From Marinococcus halophilus (GTDB lineage: Bacteria > Bacillota > Bacilli > Bacillales > Marinococcaceae): 64,000 bases of DNA. Location: the NCBI RefSeq assembly GCF_002265875.1, contig NZ_NPFA01000001.1:124001-188000 (forward strand). Reading direction: 5' to 3'. The notes beneath the pieces are model-generated. The model was given only the letters and a program-made list of their open reading frames with translations, was not told where the DNA came from and did no database searches. A program made the position numbers and the translations under genes. Every line of letters starts with the position of its first letter. The first letter of the stretch is position 1. Shown here piece after piece: positions 33,753 to 41,544 of the stretch.

Positions 33753-35246
33753 ATGAAATGGACGTGGAAAAAAAATAATTCTCTGCCTTTTCAGGACGTT
33801 TTCGGCCCGGTTGAATCGACTATCACGCATATGACTTATGATTCCCGAAAAGTCCAGGAAAACGGCTGCTTTGTCTCAATACCGGGCAAAAATATGGATG
33901 GACACACCTTCATTCCGGATGCTGTTCGTAATGGCGCATCCACCATCGTAGGAAGCGACCACGAAACATTAACCCGCTACGCTGCTTTGTTTCCGGCTGT
34001 CACATTTGTGCTGGTTGAAGACAGCAAAACAGCGATGGCTGACTATGCAGCGCATCTGCATCATCACGTTCACAAAAAAATGAACCTTTTCGGGGTAACA
34101 GGGACCAACGGAAAAACTACTGTTACCGCTTATATACGGTCAATGCTGAATAATTTAGGAGAGCCTTCGGGCATTATAGGTACAGCTGGAGTATGGTCTA
34201 AAAGCGATAAATACCCGTTTAAGCCTACCACCCCGACTACGCCGGAAGCGGCAGACCTTCATGATATTTTTGCTTCCTTTTACGATGAAGGAACAAGAAC
34301 GGTAGCAATGGAGGCTACTTCTATTGCCATCGATTTAAAGCGCCTGCATGGACTTGAATTTGAGGTAGGCGTGCATACCAATCTCGTGTCTGAGCATATG
34401 GAATTTCACGGCACAATGGAAAATTATAAACGGGCAAAATTAAAATTGTTTGAGCAGTCCCGCCAGGCTGTAGTAAATCTTGATGATGACGGCATGGCAC
34501 GGGACATTCTGGACATGTTCGACGGGCCAGTCTGGACATACGGCATCCGGTGCTCCGCAGACATTATGGCAAGCAACATCCGCACGGATGCAAGAGGCTC
34601 GAGTTTCCTGCTGACCGTGCAGGGACGCTCTTACTTAGCAAGAGCGCCGGTATTTGGCGAATATAATATCTCCAACATTCTTGCTGCAGTAGGCTCGTGT
34701 CTTGCTGCCGGCTACCCAATTTCTGAAATTCTATACTCTCTCCCGGATATTCAGGGTGCCGAAGGACGCTTTCAGATAGTGTCTGAGTATCCAGGAAAGC
34801 AGATCATTCTCGATTACGCCCACACGCCTGACGCATTAGAACTGGTCGTAGACACGGTTAAAAATCTTCCGCACAATCGGCTGATCCTGATGATCACCGG
34901 CATTGGTCTCCGCGATCCGGCTAAGCGGCCGAAAATGGCGGCGGTGGTAGAAGGAAAAGCGGACCATATCATCGTTTCCGTCGATCACCCCGGTCCGTAT
35001 AACCGACAGCGGATCGTTGATGACGTTGCTTCAGGCTTCCAGAACCCCAGAGCAGAAAATGTATACAAAAGAAAGCACCGGGAGGACGGCATTTATACAG
35101 CACTCTCCCTGGCTGAATCCGGTGACCTGGTGGTCATTACCGGCCTCGGGTTTGGCGGCTACCAGGTGATCAAAGACCAGCATGTGCCCTATGATGAACT
35201 CGAAGTAATCGATTCTTTTTTTCAGGAAAACCGGCAGCTATCATAA
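33753..35246 (+). CDS. Stand-alone MurE-like Mur ligase with altered specificity motifs
   Basis: A 497-residue ATP-dependent amide ligase with three Mur domains. MurE-like features are the N-terminal uridine-binding region (YDSRKVQENGCFVSIPGK), the ATP loop GVTGTNGKTT near 115, TTPTTPEAA, the YKRAKLKLF lysine region, and HGTMENY. Two specificity features differ from bacterial MurE: the EVSSHAL motif reads EATSIAI, and the DNPR box that reads the amino-acid substrate is replaced by DHPG (VSVDHPGPYNRQR). No division or wall genes lie nearby. It may ligate a different amino acid or act on a different acceptor. AAAGGAGAG lies nine bases before the ATG, and a terminator follows. Confidence 0.83.
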   Translation: MKWTWKKNNSLPFQDVFGPVESTITHMTYDSRKVQENGCFVSIPGKNMDGHTFIPDAVRNGASTIVGSDHETLTRYAALFPAVTFVLVEDSKTAMADYAAHLHHHVHKKMNLFGVTGTNGKTTVTAYIRSMLNNLGEPSGIIGTAGVWSKSDKYPFKPTTPTTPEAADLHDIFASFYDEGTRTVAMEATSIAIDLKRLHGLEFEVGVHTNLVSEHMEFHGTMENYKRAKLKLFEQSRQAVVNLDDDGMARDILDMFDGPVWTYGIRCSADIMASNIRTDARGSSFLLTVQGRSYLARAPVFGEYNISNILAAVGSCLAAGYPISEILYSLPDIQGAEGRFQIVSEYPGKQIILDYAHTPDALELVVDTVKNLPHNRLILMITGIGLRDPAKRPKMAAVVEGKADHIIVSVDHPGPYNRQRIVDDVASGFQNPRAENVYKRKHREDGIYTALSLAESGDLVVITGLGFGGYQVIKDQHVPYDELEVIDSFFQENRQLS

Positions 35247-35265
35247 ATATTTTTAAAAAGGCCCG

Positions 35266-35298
35266 GCCCAGGAGAGCTTATCGTTCTCCTGGGCTTTT
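35266..35298 (+). terminator. Intrinsic terminator of the MurE-like gene
   Basis: GCCCAGGAGA, short loop, TCTCCTGGGC, then TTTT. Confidence 0.85.
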
Positions 35299-35437
35299 CG
35301 CTATATTATAAAATTAAGAGAAAAGCATTCGTATCTTCCCAAACATTTCGTTAATAATGTTCTCGAAAGACTTCCCCGGATTAAAATTTTATCTTTCGGG
35401 GAACACCCGTAATATGAATATGTAAAGGAGGCTTTTC

Positions 35438-35728
35438 ATGGATTATCAAATTACTGCTGTCCATATAGGCGGCAGCCGGGAAAAAGAAGAGCATATTACG
35501 CATATACAGCTGGTCGATGGCACCGAAGAAACGATCGAAAAAGCGATCGCAAGCATTGATGAAGGCAAAGATTATTATTACCGCGTAGATGGCGGAGACA
35601 AGGTGCGTGTGGATACGGTCCATCCGGAAGACCCAAACTCACCGGCTTATCTGCGGACTCATCCAGATCAATCAACGACTGACAATCTATTAAAGCTCCC
35701 GACATTTGAACCAACTTATACCCCGTAA
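35438..35728 (+). CDS. DUF3892 family small protein
   Basis: A 96-residue soluble protein, starting ITAVHIGGS and containing a basic-acidic core (ETIEKAIASI, DYYYRVDGG, YLRTHPD), which fits the DUF3892 family of Firmicutes. Function unknown. AAAGGAGG stands at good distance from the ATG, and a strong terminator lies directly after the stop, so it is a single-gene transcript. The 190 bases upstream contain only the MurE-like gene's terminator and AT-rich sequence. Confidence 0.8.
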   Translation: MDYQITAVHIGGSREKEEHITHIQLVDGTEETIEKAIASIDEGKDYYYRVDGGDKVRVDTVHPEDPNSPAYLRTHPDQSTTDNLLKLPTFEPTYTP

Positions 35729-35734
35729 AAGCAG

Positions 35735-35774
35735 TAAAGCAGCGTACCTTCTGCGGAAGGTACGCTGCTTTTTA
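35735..35774. terminator. Bidirectional terminator after the DUF3892 gene
   Basis: AAAGCAGCGTACCTT and AAGGTACGCTGCTTT form a 15-bp stem, with T runs on both strands. The opposing secreted-protein gene ends within it. Confidence 0.9.
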
Positions 35775-36200
35775 TAATTCCTGCTTAAATGGATAAAGCC
35801 CCTCTGCTTCAGCTTCAGCAGCGTAGTTGTCTAAAATTTCTTCAAGCACATCTTCCCTATCTTTTCCTGCCACATCAATGCCGAGCACTTCAGCAGCATG
35901 CATAATTTCTTTTACCCGCACATCAGCCATCATCTGCGCTACATCCTCCGTTACCTCTACACGGTAAGCAGCGGCTTTTTCTTTCCATTCCGACAGAAGC
36001 ACTTCATCAATAATCGTCTGTTCATCTTTATTTTTGGTAGCGATGCCGTAATGCTCTGCTTTTTTCATTAAATTGTTTTCCCGAATATCTGTGCCCAGCC
36101 GTTCGATTCCCATTTCACTTTTTTGTGCCGATACATTGGCCGGCAATACCACACTCGACAATATGCAAGCGGTGATTATGGCGTACATCCATTTTTTCAT
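35772..36200 (-). CDS. Small secreted protein of unknown function
   Basis: A 142-residue protein with a clear Sec signal peptide: MKKW start, hydrophobic core, and a cleavage site after ANVSA near residue 26. The mature part (about 116 residues) is acidic, Glu/Ala-rich and predicted helical, with repeated stretches such as ENNLMKKAEHYGIATKNKDE and KEIMHAAEVLGIDVAGKDRE. These look like two copies of one roughly 20-residue motif (A-x-x-x-GI-x-x-x-x-K-D). No family was recognised. AGAGG precedes ATG 36200. It lies 85 bases downstream of the sensor kinase on the same strand. Confidence 0.75.
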   Translation of the reverse strand: MKKWMYAIITACILSSVVLPANVSAQKSEMGIERLGTDIRENNLMKKAEHYGIATKNKDEQTIIDEVLLSEWKEKAAAYRVEVTEDVAQMMADVRVKEIMHAAEVLGIDVAGKDREDVLEEILDNYAAEAEAEGLYPFKQEL

Positions 36201-36285
36201 CAATTCAACCTCTTTTTTATACATAGAGTGTAATCTTTCTATATCGTATAAAGAGAAGATGTCAGGAAAAAGTCAAACAGAAGTT

Positions 36286-37761
36286 TTACATCGCATCCGT
36301 TTGTTTTTCGTGACCACCGTCTTTGTCTGATGCGTCCTGCGGCAGCTCAAATACAAACACTGTTTCTTCCGGGCGGCTCGACTGCAGATACAGATCACCG
36401 CCGAGCCCCTGGGCGATTAATTTGCTGAAAGGAAGCCCGAGCCCCAGACCGTGCACGCTGTATTTTTTGTTTTCGCCCCGGTAGAAGCGCTCGAACACCA
36501 GCAGCTGCTCCTCCTCATCAATGCCAATCCCGCTGTCTATGACTTCAATGGCTACCATATGCTCATCTTTTTCTCTGCATTGAATCGTTAAGGTCCCTTC
36601 TTTATTCATTGCTTGATTTGCGTTATTTAAAAGATTAACCATAATCTGCTGAAAGCGCATCGGATCGGTATAAACCGCATGCGTCTGCTCTCCGTAAAGC
36701 TTTTGAATAACCAGCCGGTCCGTGTCATTTGAAATCGACCATTGGTGAATAACTTCATTTAACAGCGACTCCAGCGTCAGCGGCTGCATGTCTGTCGGCA
36801 CGCCCTGGGAGGAAAAGGTGTTAAATTCCAGCAGGTCAGCGATCATGTTGCGCATTCTGCCCGTTTCAGCCAGCGTCACGCTTAAGAATTCCTTTGCCTC
36901 ATCGCCCGTCACTACGTCATCTTTGACTGCCTGGACCATCCCGCTGATGGACGTAACCGGTGTTTTTAACTCGTGTGTGACACCAGCAAGCAGCTCAGTC
37001 CGCATGCTCTCGAGCTGCCCCAGTCTCGTAGTCATATCATTAAAGCCAGTAACCAGTTCATCGACTTCCCGTTCCTTTGCTTCAGTATCGATGCGTATGG
37101 CGTATTTTTCTTCCTTCACGCGTTGAAAGGCTTCGGCAATCTGCTTGATCGGACGCAGCATCCGTTTGGAAAGAATGTAAATCGTAAGCCATCCCAATAT
37201 CGCTAGGCTCACAAGCAGGATGCCGACTAGCTGATACTGTCCGCCCACTTTGATTAATGAATCAGCCGGCTGGACAATGACCACCCACCCTTCAAACGAA
37301 CCGTTATCGTTCTGGATACGTGATTTCACCAGGTACTGTTCCAGACTCCCCTGCTGCACTTTCACCGTCTGGGGACCGGACTCGAGAAATGAATCCGGAA
37401 ATACGACGGGATCCTGATAGAGAGAATTCCCAAACAACGAGTTGGAGACGATGTTTCCGTTGTTATCCACGACATAAACAAGCGGCTCTGTTTCAATATC
37501 AAAAGCCTGCTGGCGCTCGCGCACGTAGGCGGCAAGATCGGCGTTCAAGCCAATTGAATTATCTTCCGCACCGGCCAGATCCTCCGAAATTTCATCTGCC
37601 AGAAAGGAGGTAACATTCAATCCCCGTTCAAGGTTGTAGGAGCGGAGCCAGAAAAATGAAATTAAACCAATGATAATTAAGCCAATACAAAGGGTGATAA
37701 AATAACGCGTTGTCCAGTAGCGGAGCAGCGATACTTTTTTGTCTTTATTCCTCTTTAACAC
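36286..37761 (-). CDS. Sensor histidine kinase with HAMP domain (OmpR-partner type)
   Basis: A 491-residue membrane kinase: first membrane segment (FITLCIGLIIIGLISFFWL), extracytoplasmic sensor of about 135 residues, second segment (LVGILLVSLAILGWLTIYIL), HAMP domain (RMLRPIKQIAEAFQ), phosphoacceptor His in GVTHELKTPVTSISG, then NQAMNKEG, DSGIGI and HGLGLGLPFSKL ATPase boxes. The start is GTG 37761, overlapping the regulator end by 17 bases; no strong ribosome site precedes it, so translation is probably coupled. The stimulus is unknown. The gene downstream encodes a small secreted protein that could be its target or ligand. Confidence 0.92.
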   Translation of the reverse strand: MLKRNKDKKVSLLRYWTTRYFITLCIGLIIIGLISFFWLRSYNLERGLNVTSFLADEISEDLAGAEDNSIGLNADLAAYVRERQQAFDIETEPLVYVVDNNGNIVSNSLFGNSLYQDPVVFPDSFLESGPQTVKVQQGSLEQYLVKSRIQNDNGSFEGWVVIVQPADSLIKVGGQYQLVGILLVSLAILGWLTIYILSKRMLRPIKQIAEAFQRVKEEKYAIRIDTEAKEREVDELVTGFNDMTTRLGQLESMRTELLAGVTHELKTPVTSISGMVQAVKDDVVTGDEAKEFLSVTLAETGRMRNMIADLLEFNTFSSQGVPTDMQPLTLESLLNEVIHQWSISNDTDRLVIQKLYGEQTHAVYTDPMRFQQIMVNLLNNANQAMNKEGTLTIQCREKDEHMVAIEVIDSGIGIDEEEQLLVFERFYRGENKKYSVHGLGLGLPFSKLIAQGLGGDLYLQSSRPEETVFVFELPQDASDKDGGHEKQTDAM

Positions 37762-38443
37762 TGAGCTGATACCCCACTCCCCGGAGCGTCCTGATCTCTC
37801 CTTCTTCGGTCGGCCAGTTTTTCAATGACCGGCGGATCCGTTTAATGGCCAAATCCACCGCGCGGTCACTCCCTTCGTAATCAATGCCCCATACGTGAGA
37901 GATCAACTGCTCCCGGTCAAAAAACTGATTCGGGTGATTGCTCAGAAAAATAAGCAGCGACAGGTCCCGCGGGGTCAGATCCAGCTGCAGGCCATTCAGC
38001 GTCACGGAATACGCTTTTTCATCAATGACCAGGCTCCCGAACCGTTTAAGATACTGTTCTTCCTCGGAAGGGGAAGCAGTTCTGCCGCTGCGACGGAGCA
38101 CCGCCTGCACACGGGCGACAACCTCGTCGCCTTCAAACGGCTTTGGAATGTAGTCATCTGCCCCGCCGTCAAAACCCTTTAAGCGGTAGTCCACGTCCCC
38201 GAGCGCGGTCAGCATAATACACGGACAGTCACTCGTGTTCCGGATATGTTCAAGCACCGCCCATCCGTCCCGGCCCGGCAGCATGACGTCAATTAAGGCC
38301 AAGTCAAACGCCCCCTGGTCGAACGCTTCTACAGCTTCATTTCCTTCATATATTTGAGTCACTTCAAAGCCCGCCTTCTGAAGGTAGGCCCGAAGCACCT
38401 GGCTAATCGATGTTTCATCTTCAATGACAAGAATCGAGCTCAT
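37745..38443 (-). CDS. OmpR/PhoB-type response regulator
   Basis: A 232-residue regulator with a receiver domain (EDE at 8-10, phosphoacceptor Asp in LALIDVMLPGRDG, Thr in IMLTALGD, Lys in DYIPKPF) and a C-terminal winged helix (LTPRDLSLLIFLSNHP, VDLAIKRIRRSL, IRTLRGVGYQL). AAGGAGAG lies eight bases before the ATG. First gene of the pair with the overlapping kinase. Targets are unknown. Confidence 0.93.
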   Translation of the reverse strand: MSSILVIEDETSISQVLRAYLQKAGFEVTQIYEGNEAVEAFDQGAFDLALIDVMLPGRDGWAVLEHIRNTSDCPCIMLTALGDVDYRLKGFDGGADDYIPKPFEGDEVVARVQAVLRRSGRTASPSEEEQYLKRFGSLVIDEKAYSVTLNGLQLDLTPRDLSLLIFLSNHPNQFFDREQLISHVWGIDYEGSDRAVDLAIKRIRRSLKNWPTEEGEIRTLRGVGYQLSVKEE

Positions 38444-38528
38444 ACACGCTCTCTCCTTTCTCTATGTACTTTCATTATAAATCAACGAGCCACAGGAAAA
38501 AACGAGTATCCCCTGCAGGCCAGTATAA

Positions 38529-38558
38529 AAAAAAGCCCTCGCGGGGGAACGAGGGCGT
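38529..38558 (-). terminator. Strong minus-strand terminator upstream of the regulator gene
   Basis: On the minus strand GCCCTCG, eight-base loop, CGAGGGC, then eight T. It implies that a minus-strand transcript comes from the 38.6-39.0 kb region, where only a 52-codon ORF is visible. Confidence 0.85.
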
Positions 38559-38620
38559 ACAGCTATATGAATCTAGGGGGTAATTCCATGAAGAGTGCAC
38601 TACCCGAGTGAGTGCAGCTC

Positions 38621-38779
38621 TTAAGCCGAGTAATAAAACCCAGCTAAAACACAATTGGATGGTTTGCGTAGAGCCTTCGTATCCACATAGCTTTCGGCTT
38701 CTTCCCCAGTTACAGGACGATCAATCGTTGTTCTAGGGGGGTCAACATATTTAAAGTCCTGGCAACCAGCAAACTGCAT
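38621..38779 (-). CDS. Candidate small protein of 52 residues
   Basis: An open frame starts at ATG 38779 with GAGG only three bases upstream. The product begins MQFAGCQDFKYVDPPRTTID and continues RPVTGEEAESYVDTKALRKP, ending AGFYYSA. The codon choice looks like that of real genes (GAA, GCC, AAG), and a strong terminator lies 63 bases downstream on the same strand. A similar CCCCCTAGA word recurs at about 38573-38582, with the residues PPR in another frame, as if a second copy had decayed. I recognise no family. Reality is uncertain, since the start region is weak and an in-frame stop precedes it. Confidence 0.35.
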   Translation of the reverse strand: MQFAGCQDFKYVDPPRTTIDRPVTGEEAESYVDTKALRKPSNCVLAGFYYSA

Positions 38780-39033
38780 ATCCTCATCTTTTCTTCATGC
38801 GTGCCAGTTATCTGTTGCACTTTTCCTTTCGACAATGCAGCAAATACAGGGCGGAAGAAAACGGTGATTCGATGCCGTTTACGTGGCAACTGTATCAGAA
38901 GCCGGCTTTCACTCCGCTTTCTAAGGAAGTTGGTCATGGTGCGGCGCGGAAGTGTTTTAAGCCGTGGCGGCCTCTACATTTATTACTATAAGTGGTTTGT
39001 GTGTCAGCAAAATGTCAAAAGAAAATTTTTATA

Positions 39034-39103
39034 AAAAAAGTGGAGGCATGCTTTATGGAAGTCCGGCTCAGGCATCTTCGCCGAACTGACTCTCCTTCGG
39101 AGA
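39034..39103 (+). repeat. 70-bp direct repeat, copy 1
   Basis: Starts AAAAAAGTGGAGGCATGC and ends CTCCTTCGGAGA. It differs from copy 2 (39280-39349) at one base only (G at 39088). It contains GGAGG, an ATG (39055) at ribosome-site distance, and a short frame MEVRLRHLRRTDSPSE, which ends seven codons later with a stop at 39121. The 3' end is a small hairpin CTCTC, CTTCG, GAGAG. Confidence 0.85.
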
Positions 39104-39279
39104 GCCCCAACCGGCTGGCGTAAGCCTGAGGGAAGTCGTCGCCAGACGATGACATCAGGATGAAGCCAACGGCTTGAACGGCTGCATGCCGAAACTGGAT
39201 TCGAAAAACGATTATTCTTATGACCACCAGTCATAACGCTGAACGGACCACAGTCGGTAACATTCGAAGCTGGACAGTT
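39104..39279. other. Structured spacer between the 70-bp direct repeats
   Basis: 176 bases without a convincing gene but rich in nested self-complementarity: CCTGA (39129) with TCAGG (39157) enclosing GTCGTC, GCCA, GACGAT; AAGCC with GGCTT; CGGC, TGCAT, GCCG. This could be a structured RNA, the non-coding end of a mobile element, or a MITE-like insertion. I cannot match it to a named element. Confidence 0.45.
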
Positions 39280-39349
39280 AAAAAAGTGGAGGCATGCTTT
39301 ATGGAAGTCCGGCTCAGGCATCTTCGCCGAACTCACTCTCCTTCGGAGA
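39280..39349 (+). repeat. 70-bp direct repeat, copy 2
   Basis: 69 of 70 bases match copy 1 at a 246-base offset. Copy 2 also carries GGAGG and an ATG (39301), whose frame (MEVRLRHLRRTHSPSE) continues into the end of the ABC permease gene on the opposite strand. It ends 11 bases before that gene's stop codon. Confidence 0.85.
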
Positions 39350-39360
39350 ACCTAGTCCTT

Positions 39361-40191
39361 CTACTTTTTATAGTACAAATACATAGTCAGAGGGGCAAAC
39401 ACAAGCACTAATAGAAATGAACCTACGAACACCCAACCGACCTCGGCAAAGGCGGGGTCTCCGCCCATAAATCCGCGGACAGCCACGACAAGAAACGATA
39501 CCGGGTTGTTCTCCACAATCGGCTGAAGCCAGCTCGGCATTGTATCGGGATCTACAAACACATTACTGATAAAAGTTAACGGAAACAAAACCATCATGCT
39601 TGCTCCCATCAGTGATTTTTCCGACCTCATCACGAGGCCAAGCGTCGTCCAAATCCAGGAAATGCTGAAAGCAAATACGAGCAGTATGCCTACGCCCAGC
39701 AGAACACCGACCAGCCCGCCCTCCGGCCGGAAGCCAAGGATAAAGCCGAGCGTAAGCATAATCGCAGACGCAATCGAATACCTCACAAGATCCACGAGCA
39801 GCGCCCCGACAAGAACGGATGGCCTCCAGACCGGCAGGGTCCGGAAACGGTCGAATATACCTTTGGTAATATCGTTGTTTAATTCGATGCCTGTGTACAT
39901 CGTAATGCTAACGACGGTCAATACCAGCACTCCCGGCAGCACAAACTGCAGATAGGCTTCCGTCGATCCGGCAAGGGCCCCGCCAAATAAATAGGTGAAC
40001 ATAAGCAGGAAGATAATTGGAAAAGCAGTAATATCAAACAGCTGCTCGGGCACATATTTGATTTTCAGAAGCATTCTGCCGCCAAAGGTCAGTGACGCCG
40101 AGACCGGGCCTGCGTTTTTTGGACGTTCACTGGTCGAAACTGCGGCACGGAGAGCATCCTGCTGGTTAAAAGGAACCTGTTTTTTATTCAT
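39361..40191 (-). CDS. ABC-2 type exporter permease (DrrB-like)
   Basis: A 276-residue membrane protein with six hydrophobic segments. The ABC-2 permease core is visible (YVPEQLFDITAFPIIFLLMFTYLFGG, GIFDRFRTLPVWRP, and the FISNVFVDPDTMPSWLQPIVENNPVS segment typical of DrrB). Its first codon overlaps the ATPase stop by four bases (ATGA), so the two are translationally coupled. DrrAB-type pumps export drugs or lipophilic compounds. Substrate unknown. The 3' end abuts the second 70-bp repeat; no terminator was seen. Confidence 0.9.
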   Translation of the reverse strand: MNKKQVPFNQQDALRAAVSTSERPKNAGPVSASLTFGGRMLLKIKYVPEQLFDITAFPIIFLLMFTYLFGGALAGSTEAYLQFVLPGVLVLTVVSITMYTGIELNNDITKGIFDRFRTLPVWRPSVLVGALLVDLVRYSIASAIMLTLGFILGFRPEGGLVGVLLGVGILLVFAFSISWIWTTLGLVMRSEKSLMGASMMVLFPLTFISNVFVDPDTMPSWLQPIVENNPVSFLVVAVRGFMGGDPAFAEVGWVFVGSFLLVLVFAPLTMYLYYKK

Positions 40192-41171
40192 CCTTCCGCC
40201 TCCACTTCTTCCTCTTCGGCTGAGCGTCCAGTCAGCGTAAGAAATACTTCATCCAGGCTCGGTTTGCCTACGGAAAAATCCGAAACAGCGACACCGGCTT
40301 TATTTAATTCATCGAGTATTTGTACTGCCAGGCTGTTCTCTGCAACCTGGGCCGTCAATCCCGATCCGTTAAAGGAATAATCCACAGCTGTCCCAAGCTT
40401 CTGCTGCAACAGTTGAGCAGCGAGCGACCGCTGCCCGGGATCCTGAAGACGGACATGCAGCTTACCCACCCCTACTGACGCCTTTAGTTCGCCGCTTGTG
40501 CCCTCTGCAATTACCTTCCCCTGATCAACTACTGCGATCCGGTCTGCCAGCTGGTCTGCTTCATCTAAATACTGGGTCGTTAAAAGTACCGTGGTGCCTG
40601 TGTCCACAAGCATCCGTATAATATCCCAAACCTGATTGCGGCTTCTTGGATCAAGGCCTGTCGTTGGCTCGTCTAAAAATAGCAGATCCGGCGTTACGAC
40701 AATACTTGCAGCAATGTCTATGCGGCGCTGCATCCCGCCGGAATATTGCTTTACCTGCTTTTTCGCTGCTTCTTCAAGCCCGAAAGCCCGGAGCAGCTCG
40801 TACGCCCTTGCTTTTGCCTGCGCTCGTGTAAAACCCATCAGCCGCCCGATTAAATGAAGGTTTTCCATACCGGATAAATCCTTATCCACGGAAGCAAACT
40901 GTCCGGTCATACTGATTCGCTTGCGAATGTGCGCTGCCCCTCCCACTACGTCGTAACCGAATACCTCTGCCCGGCCCCCGCTTGGCTGAAGAAGCGTTGC
41001 AAGCACCCGGATGACTGTCGTTTTCCCTGCTCCGTTCGGACCGAGTACGCCGTACACTGTTCCAGCCGGCACCTTCAAATCGACACCGTCTAATGCCCGC
41101 GTGGTTCCAAACGTTTTCTCCAAGCCTTTGACTACTACAGCCATTCGGGGCTCACCGGCTTTATTATCCAT
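40188..41171 (-). CDS. ABC exporter ATPase (DrrA-like, daunorubicin-resistance family)
   Basis: A 327-residue ATPase: Walker A GPNGAGKTT near residue 45, Q-loop region MTGQFASVDKDLSG, signature YSGGMQRR, Walker B LLFLDEPTTGLD, switch His replaced by Gln in LLTTQYLDEADQL (as usual in this family), and a C-terminal regulatory domain ending FLTLTGRSAEEEEVEAEG. AAGGAGGAG precedes the ATG. Partner of the downstream permease. Confidence 0.93.
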   Translation of the reverse strand: MDNKAGEPRMAVVVKGLEKTFGTTRALDGVDLKVPAGTVYGVLGPNGAGKTTVIRVLATLLQPSGGRAEVFGYDVVGGAAHIRKRISMTGQFASVDKDLSGMENLHLIGRLMGFTRAQAKARAYELLRAFGLEEAAKKQVKQYSGGMQRRIDIAASIVVTPDLLFLDEPTTGLDPRSRNQVWDIIRMLVDTGTTVLLTTQYLDEADQLADRIAVVDQGKVIAEGTSGELKASVGVGKLHVRLQDPGQRSLAAQLLQQKLGTAVDYSFNGSGLTAQVAENSLAVQILDELNKAGVAVSDFSVGKPSLDEVFLTLTGRSAEEEEVEAEG

Positions 41172-41544
41172 TACTGTCTCCTCCTTATTGGTTATCTGCA
41201 GGTTCTCTCCTTTCTTATTATCATAGCACTGCCCCCCTGCCCGGACTTCTTTTCGATTGCTATAAAAACATATGTTCGCATTTTTTTGTCATGGATGTTT
41301 TCCCAAAAACGTTCCTACGGCTTTGTTCCTGCTTTCTGCCTTAGTGCCAACCCAAACCAGGCACCCTCCCGTTTTCTGGATCTTCACTATATCTTATAAT
41401 AAAATAGGCTGCCGCAGGCATTTCCGCTGAAGCCGGCAAAAGTTTACACAGGGATTTTCATGAAACAATTACGCAGGAATTGCAAAGCACCCGTCTCTTT
41501 GTCATATTAAACAAGAGAGACATAACTACAAACGGAGGCTGACT
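41172..41544. other. Divergent intergenic region between the ABC exporter and manA
   Basis: 373 bases with no convincing ORF. The only marked element is an inverted repeat just upstream of manA: GTCTCT (41493-41498) and AGAGAC (41516-41521), extendable by two pairs with a G-U. It could be an operator or an mRNA hairpin. The rest is unassigned. Confidence 0.45.

Noticed and set aside
38529-38960. Large known ncRNA such as OLE RNA or tmRNA
   Set aside because: The gene context of OLE RNA is absent, and no tmRNA ends or tag sequence were found.
39034-39349. Group II intron or IS200/IS605 element
   Set aside because: There is no reverse transcriptase or transposase, no GUGYG start and no domain V-like end. 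Only the direct repeats and a folded spacer are visible.
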